Origin: Phycisphaerae bacterium
GTDB taxonomy: Bacteria; Planctomycetota; Phycisphaerae; UBA1845
Direction of reading: 5' to 3'
Assembly (NCBI GenBank): GCA_028289375.1
Contig: JANQQK010000086.1
Location: 1 to 64,000, forward strand
DNA: 64,000 nt
A model generated the notes under the pieces. That model was not told the DNA's origin. It saw nothing but the letters and a program-made list of their open reading frames with translations, and did not search any database. The position numbers and the translations under genes are program-made. Below, piece after piece: positions 8,550-16,297 of this stretch (positions are counted from its first letter, which is position 1; the number at the start of each line of letters is the position of its first letter).

Positions 8550-9056
8550 CTAACCGACCGGCTTGATGTGTTCAAACGACTGCAAGCAATCGTTGCAGTA
8601 GTGAATCGACCGGCAGAGCGTCGGCCCGAAGGGTGATTCCATCGACGTGTGTTTCGACGAACAATAAGGACACGGCACGTCGGCGAGGTCAGCCGGCGAC
8701 ACCTCGCGTCCATCCATCCGCTCCGGCGGTGCCAATCCAAACCCCTGCAACTTCACCAGACCAGCTTCGGTAATGCGATCCGTCGTCCACGGCGGATCGA
8801 AGACAATCTGCACCGACACATTCGCATACCCGGCATCGGTCAGCGCATCCCGCACAAGCCCCTTCATCAACTCGATGGCAGGACAAGCGGCGAACGTCGG
8901 CGTCATGCGTACAACGGTCGACGCGTCTGTCCGTTCGACACCAGCAATCATGCCCATCTCGATGATCGAGACAGCCGGTATCTCCGGGTCCTTGACCTGA
9001 TCAAGAACCTCCCAGATGCGCTCAACGTCTGCCGATTGTGTGTCGGACGCGCTCAT
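8550..9056 (-). CDS. paaD: PaaD-like phenylacetyl-CoA epoxidase maturation protein
   Basis: A 168-residue protein with an N-terminal MIP18/DUF59 domain (VKDPEIPAVSIIEMGMI, then TPTFAACPAIELM) and a C-terminal zinc/iron cluster region with CPYCSS and LCRSIHYCNDCLQSFEHIKP. This is the standard PaaD layout; the protein is thought to help assemble the iron-sulfur centre of the reductase PaaE or mature the epoxidase complex. The ATG at 9056 is four bases after the paaC stop. An upstream extension in the same frame is basic, low in family similarity and overlaps paaC, so it was rejected. The length is normal for PaaD. Confidence 0.93.
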   Translation of the reverse strand: MSASDTQSADVERIWEVLDQVKDPEIPAVSIIEMGMIAGVERTDASTVVRMTPTFAACPAIELMKGLVRDALTDAGYANVSVQIVFDPPWTTDRITEAGLVKLQGFGLAPPERMDGREVSPADLADVPCPYCSSKHTSMESPFGPTLCRSIHYCNDCLQSFEHIKPVG

Positions 9057-9060
9057 CGCA

Positions 9061-9846
9061 TCACCACGCCGCCGTCGGCTCCAGACGATAAACCTGCTGC
9101 ATCTCGTCAAGCAGCGTCTGCAGTTCTGCAGCATGCGCACCACGACGACCGCCATAAACCGGCTTCGCGTCACCCGGCGACGTCAGCCCCGCCTGCTCGA
9201 ACATCGGCTCCACCTCAGCACGCCACGCTGCCAACAAGTCCGCCTCCGCCACGCAAAAACCCGCCTCAACCGCGACAGCCTCATGCGGGGTCGGCTCGAA
9301 AAGTCCCAACGCATGTCCGTACAGCGCATCCACCGCCGCCTGCATCCGCTGATGACTCTCATCCGTCGCGTCGCCAAGCCGCGACACCCACATCCGCGAA
9401 TGCATCATGTGGTACTTCTGCTCTCCGCGGACCTTGCGGGCAAGCTGCGCCAGCGGCACGTACGCACTCTCCGTCAACGCAGCCAACCGATGCGTCTTGT
9501 ACACGTCATAGAAATACTGGCGTACCGTCGTGAACGCCCAGTCCCCACGATCCAGCACCGTCAACGACGCGCAGCGATAGTCCTCCACGCCACGCGCAAA
9601 CGCCAACGTATCCGGATCATCCTCACCAAGCTCGTGCAAGAGCGTGTAGTACGCGACGGCCTGACCGATCTCATCCTGTGCCAGCGACGACATCGCGATG
9701 TCCGCTTCGAGAATCGGCGCCAACCCCGTCCACACCGAGTTACGATGGCCAAGAATCAGGTCGTCGTCAGCCAATCGGTAGATCAGGTCGATCAACGCGT
9801 CTTTCACTTCACCCGCTACAGACTCTGCGTTCGCAAACGTGGTCAT
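9061..9846 (-). CDS. paaC: 1,2-phenylacetyl-CoA epoxidase subunit PaaC
   Basis: A 261-residue ferritin-like four-helix protein, the structural partner of the catalytic PaaA in the multicomponent epoxidase that attacks the ring of phenylacetyl-CoA. Family segments include LADDDLILGHRNSVWTG, DEIGQAVAYY in place of a full metal site, GDWAFTTVRQYFYD and GEQKYHMMHSRMWV. PaaC is known to lack a working di-iron centre, and the DEIGQ segment agrees, with Gln where PaaA has His. The start overlaps the paaB stop by four bases. Confidence 0.95.
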   Translation of the reverse strand: MTTFANAESVAGEVKDALIDLIYRLADDDLILGHRNSVWTGLAPILEADIAMSSLAQDEIGQAVAYYTLLHELGEDDPDTLAFARGVEDYRCASLTVLDRGDWAFTTVRQYFYDVYKTHRLAALTESAYVPLAQLARKVRGEQKYHMMHSRMWVSRLGDATDESHQRMQAAVDALYGHALGLFEPTPHEAVAVEAGFCVAEADLLAAWRAEVEPMFEQAGLTSPGDAKPVYGGRRGAHAAELQTLLDEMQQVYRLEPTAAW

Positions 9847-10172
9847 CCCGTCGCCCCTTCCGTTTCGCGCATCGACCGCGGACGCTTCGTCGATTGTGCA
9901 CGCACGCGCTTGGTCGTCTGATACCCGTACGGCTCGCGGTACGTCTTGTCGGTGCCATGATCAAAGATGTCGACGTCCTCGTAACTCGTCCCGACGATTG
10001 CGTCCGACGGCACCACCCACAGACTCACGCACGCCTGACGACGACCATACTGCTCCTTGGCCATCACGATCGCGCTCTCCGCGTCGGGCGCGTGAATCGC
10101 ACCCACATGCACATGCGGCTCCCCGCGCGACTGCTGATGAAACACTTCGTATACCCGCCACTGCGTATCCAT
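9843..10172 (-). CDS. paaB: 1,2-phenylacetyl-CoA epoxidase subunit PaaB
   Basis: A small protein of 109 residues, normal for PaaB, which bridges PaaA-PaaC heterodimers in the epoxidase complex. Recognisable segments are WRVYEVFHQQSRGEPHVHVG, HAPDAESAIVMAKEQYGRR and VSLWVVPSDAI. The ATG at 10172 is preferred over the GTG one codon upstream because GAGG then sits seven bases away. It overlaps paaC by four bases and follows paaA by 18, so it is firmly inside the operon. Confidence 0.95.
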   Translation of the reverse strand: MDTQWRVYEVFHQQSRGEPHVHVGAIHAPDAESAIVMAKEQYGRRQACVSLWVVPSDAIVGTSYEDVDIFDHGTDKTYREPYGYQTTKRVRAQSTKRPRSMRETEGATG

Positions 10173-10190
10173 CACGTCACCTCAAGTCGA

Positions 10191-11180
10191 TCAGTTCACA
10201 CTCACCGGCACACGCTCATCGCGGGCAGCCGACTCCAACGCCTCACGCACCCAGAGTCCATCGTCATGCGCCATCTTTCGCGTTCGCAATCGCAGCGCAC
10301 TGGCAGGACCATTGCCGCGAACCACATTGATGAACTCTTCCCAGTTCGGCTCCGCGTAGAGATACTCACCGGTGGCTTCGTCGAAACGCAGGTTCCATTT
10401 CTCCGGAATCGTCAAACCCAATTCACCAATCTTCGGCACATACTGCTTGAGGAACTCCTGACGCTGCTGGTCGTTGCTCTTCAGCTTCACCCCCCACTTC
10501 ATCAAGATCTCGTTGTGCTTCGATTCCTTGTCCGACGGGCCATGGAACATCATGATCGGCTCCCACCAGCGGTTGAGCGCGTCCTGCAGCATGTCACGCT
10601 GCAGCGTCGTCCCGTGCGCCAGCGTGATGCACATGTCATACCCGTGCGTCAGATGGAACGCCTCCTCGTAACAGATGCGCTTGAGCGCCCGCGAGTACGG
10701 TCCGTACGAACCCTCCGCCATCATGCGTTGATTCACGATCGCCCCCGCATCGATCAGCCACGCAATGATCGCAACATCCGCCCACGTCTCGGCGTGATAA
10801 TGGAACACGTTTGAGTACTTGGCCTTGCCCGCGATCAGCTCCTCGATCATCTCCTCGCGCGGTTTGCCCAGCGTCTCTGCCGCGCGATACAGCAACTGTG
10901 CGTGACCCACCTCGTCCTGCACCTTGGCCACGAGTGCCAGCTTGCGTTTCAGACTCGGCGCATGCGGAATCCAGCCACCTTCCGGCAACGCCCCGCAAAT
11001 CTCGCTGTTGGCGTGCACGTGGATCAGGCGAATCAACTGCTGACGGTACGCATCCGGCATCCAGTCCCCAGGCTCCACCTTGTCACCACGCGCAATCCGC
11101 GCTTCGAAGGCGGCCAGGTTCTCGTCATATCCCGGGTCGCCCGGCTTGTCGTTTGTCACCACATGATCACAACGAATCAT
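10191..11180 (-). CDS. paaA: 1,2-phenylacetyl-CoA epoxidase catalytic subunit PaaA
   Basis: A 329-residue ferritin-like di-iron oxygenase that epoxidises the aromatic ring of phenylacetyl-CoA using O2 and electrons delivered by PaaE. The metal ligands lie in [34 protein letters not shown] and [14 protein letters not shown] (E..H pairs). Downstream, [14 protein letters not shown] and [15 protein letters not shown] are typical of PaaA. The ATG at 11180 has GAGG six bases upstream; an adjacent ATG at 11183 is too close. It is the second gene of the transcript, 14 bases after the tetR stop. The electron donor subunit PaaE is not in this window. Confidence 0.96.
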   Translation of the reverse strand: MIRCDHVVTNDKPGDPGYDENLAAFEARIARGDKVEPGDWMPDAYRQQLIRLIHVHANSEICGALPEGGWIPHAPSLKRKLALVAKVQDEVGHAQLLYRAAETLGKPREEMIEELIAGKAKYSNVFHYHAETWADVAIIAWLIDAGAIVNQRMMAEGSYGPYSRALKRICYEEAFHLTHGYDMCITLAHGTTLQRDMLQDALNRWWEPIMMFHGPSDKESKHNEILMKWGVKLKSNDQQRQEFLKQYVPKIGELGLTIPEKWNLRFDEATGEYLYAEPNWEEFINVVRGNGPASALRLRTRKMAHDDGLWVREALESAARDERVPVSVN

Positions 11181-11194
11181 CATGCACCTCGTAT

Positions 11195-11782
11195 TCAGCT
11201 CGTGCGACGGCGCAAACCGTCGAAAATGTACTCTGCCATCAACTTGCCCAACTCTTCCGCCGTCAGACGACCGTCAGGCTTGAACCACTGGTACACCCAG
11301 TTCAACGCAGACAGGACAAACAAGGTCGCAAACCCCTCGTCCGACGTCGCGATCAGCCGCTGCTCCATGCCTTCGCGTATCACATTCCGGAACATGGCTT
11401 CGTATTCATCCCGCCTCGCTGCAAATGCCTCCCGACGCTCCGGCGACAAGTGTCGCCACTCCGTCGAGTACACCGCCGCCGCATCAAGATCACTCGTAAT
11501 CACATCTACGTGTGCGATGATCGCCTGACGAAACCGCGGCATCACATCCTGATCCTGCTCCATGATCGGTGTCAGCTTCTCGAAGAACCGATCCGCCGAG
11601 TGATTCACGATGTCCCACAGCAGGTCGTCCTTGCTGCTGACGTGGGCATACAGACTGCCGCCCTGAATCCCGACGGCTTCGGCGATGTCGCGCACCGACG
11701 TGCCCGGAAACCCGCGTTCCCGGAACAGCCGTACCGCCACCCGCCAAATCTGCTCCTTGCGACTCTCGTCCACCAGCACCAT
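11195..11782 (-). CDS. TetR family regulator of the paa operon
   Basis: A 195-residue TetR-type repressor: helix-turn-helix in residues 5-50 ([20 protein letters not shown], then [18 protein letters not shown]) and a ligand-binding helical domain with [19 protein letters not shown]. It is the first gene of the operon, with GGAGG eight bases before the ATG. A consensus-like promoter and a perfect 10-bp palindrome lie just upstream, so it most likely represses its own operon and is released by phenylacetyl-CoA or a related acyl-CoA, as PaaR-type TetR proteins are. The ligand is inferred from context only. Confidence 0.93.
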   Translation of the reverse strand: MVLVDESRKEQIWRVAVRLFRERGFPGTSVRDIAEAVGIQGGSLYAHVSSKDDLLWDIVNHSADRFFEKLTPIMEQDQDVMPRFRQAIIAHVDVITSDLDAAAVYSTEWRHLSPERREAFAARRDEYEAMFRNVIREGMEQRLIATSDEGFATLFVLSALNWVYQWFKPDGRLTAEELGKLMAEYIFDGLRRRTS

Positions 11783-11810
11783 GGATCAGCCTCCATGCAA
11801 GCAAACCTAA

Positions 11811-11820
11811 CAAGCGCTTG
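11811..11820. promoter_or_regulatory. Palindromic operator CAAGCGCTTG in front of tetR-paa
   Basis: A perfect 10-bp palindrome, CAAGCGCTTG, 28 bases before the tetR start and just downstream of the predicted -10 box, overlapping or next to the transcription start. This position suits a TetR repressor blocking its own promoter. Confidence 0.6.
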
Positions 11821-11828
11821 CTCTCTTT

Positions 11829-11857
11829 AGTATTGGACATCGGCCAAAACCTGTCAA
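11829..11857 (-). promoter_or_regulatory. Sigma-70-type promoter for tetR-paaABCD
   Basis: On the minus strand, TTGACA (11857-11852) is separated by exactly 17 bases from AATACT (11834-11829), followed eight bases later by the palindromic operator. The -35 box is a perfect consensus, and no competing promoter is seen before the tetR start. Confidence 0.65.
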
Positions 11858-11938
11858 CGATTTTCACCCCACCGCTCGACACCCCCGATGGCCACCCGTT
11901 ACGATCCCCGCGACCGATAACCACAAGGAAAACGCACC

Positions 11939-13219
11939 ATGGACCACTTCAACTACCGCGAAGGCCAGCTATATTGCGAAGACGTGCCCCTCGAGCGCAT
12001 CGCCGACGAATGCGGGACTCCGACGTATGTCTATTCACGACAGACATTTACGGACCACTTTACGCGCATCCGTGACGCATTCGCCGAGCTGTCCCCGATC
12101 ATCTGCTATTCGATCAAAAGCTGCCATAACCTCAGCATTCTCAGCATGTTGAAGGATCTTGGCTCCAGCTTCGACGTCGTCAGCGGCGGCGAACTCAAAC
12201 GCGCCCTCGAAATCGGCGCCGACGCCTCGAAAATCGTCTTCGCCGGCGTCGGCAAGACCGAGGAGGAGATCACCCACGCCATCGACAGCGGTATTGGCTG
12301 GTTCAATGTCGAAAGCGAGCAGGAACTCGAACACATCGACCGCATCGCCGGCCAGCTTGGCAAACCCGCCACCGCGGCGTTGCGCGTCAATCCCGACGTC
12401 GACCCGCAGACCCACCGCTACACCACCACTGGAAAAAAAGAAACAAAGTTCGGCGTCGACATGGAACGAGCCCGCCGTGTTTTCAAGGAGTTTGGCCGCG
12501 ACCGCCACGTCAAACTGACCGCGATCCACATCCACATCGGCTCGCCGGTCAACAAGATCGAACCCTATGTGGCCTCCACCACCAAAGCCGTCGACCTGAT
12601 CCAATCGCTCCGCAACGACGGGTTTGAGATCAACGCCCTCAACATCGGTGGGGGTTTCGGAGCCAACTACGAAAAAGATGAAGCCCCGCCCGCCAAGGCC
12701 TACGCCGAGGCGGTCATCCCGATCCTGCGCGACACCAACCTGCAACTGCTGCTCGAGCCGGGCCGATCCATCTCCGGAAACGCCGGCGTGCTCATTGGTC
12801 GATGCATCTACACCAAGTCCAGCGGCGACAAGCAGTTCCTCATCAGTGACGCCAGCATGACCGAACTGCTCCGCCCCGCACTCTACGAAGCCTACCACTT
12901 CGTCTGGCCCGTCAAACCGGCAGGCGGCCTCATCCCGCCGCACCGAGGCCACGACCTCAAACTCGACGGCACGCTTCTGATGGACGTGGTTGGACCGGTC
13001 TGCGAGTCGGGCGACTTCATCGCCAAGGACCGTTGGCTTCCACCAGTCGAGCGTGGCGACCTGATCGCCGCTTTCACCTCCGGCGCCTACGCGAGCGTGA
13101 TGGCCAGTCATTACAACTCGCGTCCACAGGCCCCGGAAGTGCTCGTCGAAGGCAATACCTTCCGCGTCGTCCGAAACCGCGAAACCTACGACGACCTCGT
13201 GACCGCCGAACGCGTTTAG
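11939..13219 (+). CDS. lysA: Diaminopimelate decarboxylase
   Basis: A 426-residue fold-III PLP enzyme that converts meso-diaminopimelate to lysine. The PLP lysine is Lys60 in ICYSIKSCHN. SFDVVSGGEL, TKFGVD, HIHIGSPV, NIGGGFG (phosphate loop), LEPGRSISG and GPVCESGD (Cys from the partner subunit) are all in place. It starts with an ATG about ten bases after AAGGA and has normal family length. It stands alone, divergent from the paa operon, and its TAG shares bases with the TAA of the convergent zinc-ribbon gene. Confidence 0.96.
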   Translation: MDHFNYREGQLYCEDVPLERIADECGTPTYVYSRQTFTDHFTRIRDAFAELSPIICYSIKSCHNLSILSMLKDLGSSFDVVSGGELKRALEIGADASKIVFAGVGKTEEEITHAIDSGIGWFNVESEQELEHIDRIAGQLGKPATAALRVNPDVDPQTHRYTTTGKKETKFGVDMERARRVFKEFGRDRHVKLTAIHIHIGSPVNKIEPYVASTTKAVDLIQSLRNDGFEINALNIGGGFGANYEKDEAPPAKAYAEAVIPILRDTNLQLLLEPGRSISGNAGVLIGRCIYTKSSGDKQFLISDASMTELLRPALYEAYHFVWPVKPAGGLIPPHRGHDLKLDGTLLMDVVGPVCESGDFIAKDRWLPPVERGDLIAAFTSGAYASVMASHYNSRPQAPEVLVEGNTFRVVRNRETYDDLVTAERV

Positions 13220-13806
13220 CCGACACGCGATGCCAACATCTGCACACTCGCACCACACTCCGAGCACACGCCGGTCGTATTCCCATGCAGATCATAACCG
13301 CATTGACGACACAACCCGGCGCGTCGACGTCGCCATCGTCGGAATGGCCACATCGCAAACACGATGAGTGGATAAATGCCTGTGACCATCAGTGGATACC
13401 AACCCGGGAAGCTCAGATGGAACGACTTGAGATCGGTGCGGCTCTCAATGAACAGCATGATCCCGTACTTCGAAAGCGACACATCGATGTTCTTGGGAAT
13501 CTGTGGCCAGCCCGCGTTCACGGAGTCGCCTGAGTCTTCTGATTCGTCGCCATCCAGATCGCCCATCCATCCGTAGCGGGTGGTGCGACCAGGTGCCCCC
13601 TCTTCGTTCCGATAGTCCAGAACGATCCTGCCGCGCTCCGTCCGAATCATCGCCCACGCCGATTTGTCGTCCGGATGCCGGAGCTGCAGCGGACGGCGAT
13701 CGGCTGATTCCCAATCCATCTTCAACGGACGGACGTACCCGACCAGCCACAATCCACCGATCAGCAACGTGGCTGACAGCAAGCCCCACAGCACCATACG
13801 TCTCAT
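13216..13806 (-). CDS. Membrane protein with C-terminal zinc ribbon
   Basis: A 196-residue protein with an N-terminal membrane segment (VLWGLLSATLLIGGLWLVG), an extracytoplasmic middle part and a second hydrophobic segment (GWYPLMVTGIYPLIVFAMWP), then a basic stretch and a cytoplasmic zinc ribbon CRQCGYDLHGNTTGVCSECG. This two-helix plus CGYDL ribbon layout recurs several times in the window and is common in Phycisphaerae genomes. GAGGAG lies eight bases before the ATG. No function is known. It overlaps the lysA stop by four bases. Confidence 0.75.
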   Translation of the reverse strand: MRRMVLWGLLSATLLIGGLWLVGYVRPLKMDWESADRRPLQLRHPDDKSAWAMIRTERGRIVLDYRNEEGAPGRTTRYGWMGDLDGDESEDSGDSVNAGWPQIPKNIDVSLSKYGIMLFIESRTDLKSFHLSFPGWYPLMVTGIYPLIVFAMWPFRRWRRRRAGLCRQCGYDLHGNTTGVCSECGASVQMLASRVG

Positions 13807-13972
13807 GGCCGTCTCCTCTCACGCTGATCGAGCGACACCGCCAACCACCAATAGAATCGCTGGTTCGTCGATCCCGAAGCAAGATTGGCCGATGTTACAC
13901 GCATGAGGCGTGTTTTCTTTGCCATGACCGCCTGTCTTTTGTACCTTTGAGGGGTTGAAGCGGAGGCACGCC

Positions 13973-14398
13973 ATGTCACGAATCAGACTTGTCCTGAGTC
14001 TCTCACTTTTGCTCGCCGGCTGTCAGTCGTCAGAAAAATCCGCTGGCACCAATCAGGTGTACGGCGGCCCGCAGTCGACCGTGACCATGCGCGTCAACGG
14101 CATGAGTTGCCCGCTCTGTGCCCACAACATCAAGCAGCAGTTGGTGAAGCAGCCCGGCGTCCGCGACGTGAAGATCGATCTTGGCCAGGGTATTGTGACG
14201 GTCTTTGTGAGCGAGTCGGCGCCGGTCAAACGCGATGCCTACGTCCAAGCCATCAGCGACAGCGGCTTTACCGTGGTCGACCTCAACGAAAAAGGAAAAG
14301 TCATTCAACTGACCTGCTCCTCCTGCACTTGCGAGAACTGCCGATGCAACGTGGCCAACAGCAACTGCGACTCCGACTGCCGCTGCACGTCATCATAG
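13973..14398 (+). CDS. Lipoprotein with HMA metal-binding domain and metallothionein-like tail
   Basis: A 141-residue protein. A signal sequence ends in a lipobox LLAGC (Cys17), so it is lipid-anchored outside the cytoplasm. Residues 36-105 form a heavy-metal-associated domain with the CXXC loop GMSCPLCAHNI (Cys46, Cys49) and PGV.DVKIDL. The last 27 residues hold eight cysteines (115, 118, 120, 123, 125, 132, 136, 138), including a CxCxxCxC pattern as in metallothioneins. Such a protein would bind copper, zinc, cadmium or mercury at the cell surface. The ATG at 13973 has GGAGG eight bases upstream. The reading frame of the next gene begins inside this one. Confidence 0.8.
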   Translation: MSRIRLVLSLSLLLAGCQSSEKSAGTNQVYGGPQSTVTMRVNGMSCPLCAHNIKQQLVKQPGVRDVKIDLGQGIVTVFVSESAPVKRDAYVQAISDSGFTVVDLNEKGKVIQLTCSSCTCENCRCNVANSNCDSDCRCTSS

Positions 14399-15204
14399 CA
14401 AGCGTCGCTGCACTTTCGGCTTCCGCTCAGGAGCCACTCAACGCCGATTCCGCAACGCAACCTTCCCCCGGCCACTTCACACTCAAGCATCAGGTTCGCT
14501 ACTGGGAATTCGACGCGGACAACCTCGATCGAAATCGTGGCGGCGTGCGCGACGTGCAGTTTGTCACAACCCTGCTCGCGGGCATCACGTCGGACATGTC
14601 GCTCAAATTGGAGACGCCTGTCGTCGTCAGGCGCCGAAGGTTCGACTTTCCCAATCGAACCGAGCACGAGGAAGGCTTTCGCGACATCACAGCCATGCTC
14701 AAGTGGCGATTCCTCCGCAAGGATATCAACCCGCTCGACACGATCCGCATGAGCTTGTTGGCCGGCGTGGAAGTGCGCAGCGGCGACTCGCCTTTCACCA
14801 GCGATGCGTACAACCCGATCCTCGGATTGGCTTACACGCAGATCAGCGGTCGCCACGGCATCAACGCCGATCTCAAATGGACCTTTACCACGGGCGGTGT
14901 TCGCGACGCCGTCCTGCCCGGCATGTCATCAGCCGACCTGCTGCAGTACGATTTTGCTTATCTTTACCGAATCGCTCCGGTCGAATACACGGCTGACACA
15001 CCCGGCGCGTGGTACGTCATGCTCGAGATGAATGGCCTGTATGAAACCAATGGCGATCATGAGCTTCGATTGTCGCCCGGCATCATGTACGAAGCCACCA
15101 CATGGGCGTTCGAACTCGGCACACAGATTCCTGTCTGGCAGGAACTGGATGACCGCCCAGAGCCGGAATTCGGCGTGACGCTTGGGCTGCGATTTTCGTT
15201 TTGA
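14344..15204 (+). CDS. Outer-membrane beta-barrel-like protein
   Basis: A 286-residue protein whose signal peptide (MQRGQQQLRLRLPLHVIIAS, cleavage after SASA) is encoded by the first ATG in frame, at 14344, so the gene overlaps the metal-binding lipoprotein gene by 55 bases. The mature part alternates polar and aromatic residues in strands (FTLKHQVRYWEFD, KLETPVVVRRRRFD, YNPILGLAYTQISG, WYVMLEMNGLYETN) and ends in FGVTLGLRFSF with a terminal Phe, the usual insertion signal of outer-membrane barrels. It resembles COG4313-type putative transport barrels. Coupling to the metal-binding lipoprotein suggests metal export or resistance; this is inference. The start could instead be an unrecognised non-ATG codon further in. 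Confidence 0.7.
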   Translation: MQRGQQQLRLRLPLHVIIASVAALSASAQEPLNADSATQPSPGHFTLKHQVRYWEFDADNLDRNRGGVRDVQFVTTLLAGITSDMSLKLETPVVVRRRRFDFPNRTEHEEGFRDITAMLKWRFLRKDINPLDTIRMSLLAGVEVRSGDSPFTSDAYNPILGLAYTQISGRHGINADLKWTFTTGGVRDAVLPGMSSADLLQYDFAYLYRIAPVEYTADTPGAWYVMLEMNGLYETNGDHELRLSPGIMYEATTWAFELGTQIPVWQELDDRPEPEFGVTLGLRFSF

Positions 15205-15331
15205 TTTCATTGGCACTGAATATGCGGCGTGGTGCGTCGTATGTTCAATTGATCCGAATGATTCCAATGGAAAGGCGATTGGCATAAGATTTGGTGCACA
15301 GCGCTTCCTAACTGCAAACGTGAGGTAATCC

Positions 15332-16123
15332 ATGCCGACTCGACGCGCCTTCGCACCAATCTTCATGTTGTCTTGCCTCATCCTGTGCGATCAACCGGTA
15401 CTGAGCCAATCGGTACAATCGTCACCCAAACATGCAACTCCGCATCAGAAGAGACATTCACCAAAGCACCAATCCATCGCCGACCGGCTTGCGCGGACGA
15501 CGAGCGTCACATTCAAACGCATACCGGCTCACGAGACATTCGATTGGCTTCGCAAGGAAACCGGATTGAACGTCGTCGTGCGTTGGCGGGCGCTGAATCG
15601 TGTCGGCGTGTACGAGGATGACCCGGTGTGGCTGATGCTGAACGATGTGAGCATGGGCGACATTCTGACCGAGACGCTGCGGCAGCTCTCCGACGACCTC
15701 CGCTGGCGGGCGATGGATAACACGATCACCGTCTCGACCATGGAGGACTTTTCGAAGGATCTCTACACCGTCGTCTACGACGTGAAGAGTCTCCTTCAGG
15801 ACAACCCGGACTATCTTCACAAGATCCGCGATGAGAACGGTTGCTGGAGCTACGACGTGGAGGAATCACACCTCACACGCGCCGAATTGCTCGACATGAT
15901 GGCGGAAGCCATCACCGAGAACGTCCTGCCCGAAACATGGAATATGAATGGCGGAGAGGGATCCCTGTCAATCATTGAAAGCCAAATGAAGTTCGTCATT
16001 CGCAACTGCCCCGAAGTGCACATGACCCTGTCTGACGACTTTACCATCCCCAATACCATCACGCCGGTTGCGCCGAGAACGGAAGAAAGTGCGCCACAGT
16101 CTCCAGCACCTCGACGACGTTGA
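15332..16123 (+). CDS. Secreted protein with secretin/TonB short N-terminal-like domain
   Basis: A 263-residue protein with a signal peptide (MPTRRAFAPIFMLSCLILC, cleavage near LSQS) and GAGGT seven bases before the ATG. Residues 55-130 (TSVTFKRIPAHETFDWLRK, VWLMLNDVSMGDILTETL, LRWRAMDNTITVST) match the STN-like pattern seen in planctomycete secretion-related proteins: a strand-helix-strand unit followed by a reporter strand. The rest (YTVVYDVKSLLQ..., FVIRNCPEVHMTLSDD) has no clear match. It could be a stand-alone periplasmic N-domain partner of a secretin. There is no operon with its neighbours, and gaps of more than 120 bases flank it. Confidence 0.65.
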   Translation: MPTRRAFAPIFMLSCLILCDQPVLSQSVQSSPKHATPHQKRHSPKHQSIADRLARTTSVTFKRIPAHETFDWLRKETGLNVVVRWRALNRVGVYEDDPVWLMLNDVSMGDILTETLRQLSDDLRWRAMDNTITVSTMEDFSKDLYTVVYDVKSLLQDNPDYLHKIRDENGCWSYDVEESHLTRAELLDMMAEAITENVLPETWNMNGGEGSLSIIESQMKFVIRNCPEVHMTLSDDFTIPNTITPVAPRTEESAPQSPAPRRR

Positions 16124-16297
16124 CCAATCCCGATTTCCGGCAGCACGCTCACGAACCGCCCCTGTGACAGATTCCTCCGACATGTCCCATCAGTTCCGTT
16201 CCAGAACAATCTGCAATGGCCTGAATGCAGGCGACATGGGTTCATAGGAACCGAAACATCAGGGCGTCCGTGCATCCGGACGTCGGGAGGCGACAAC

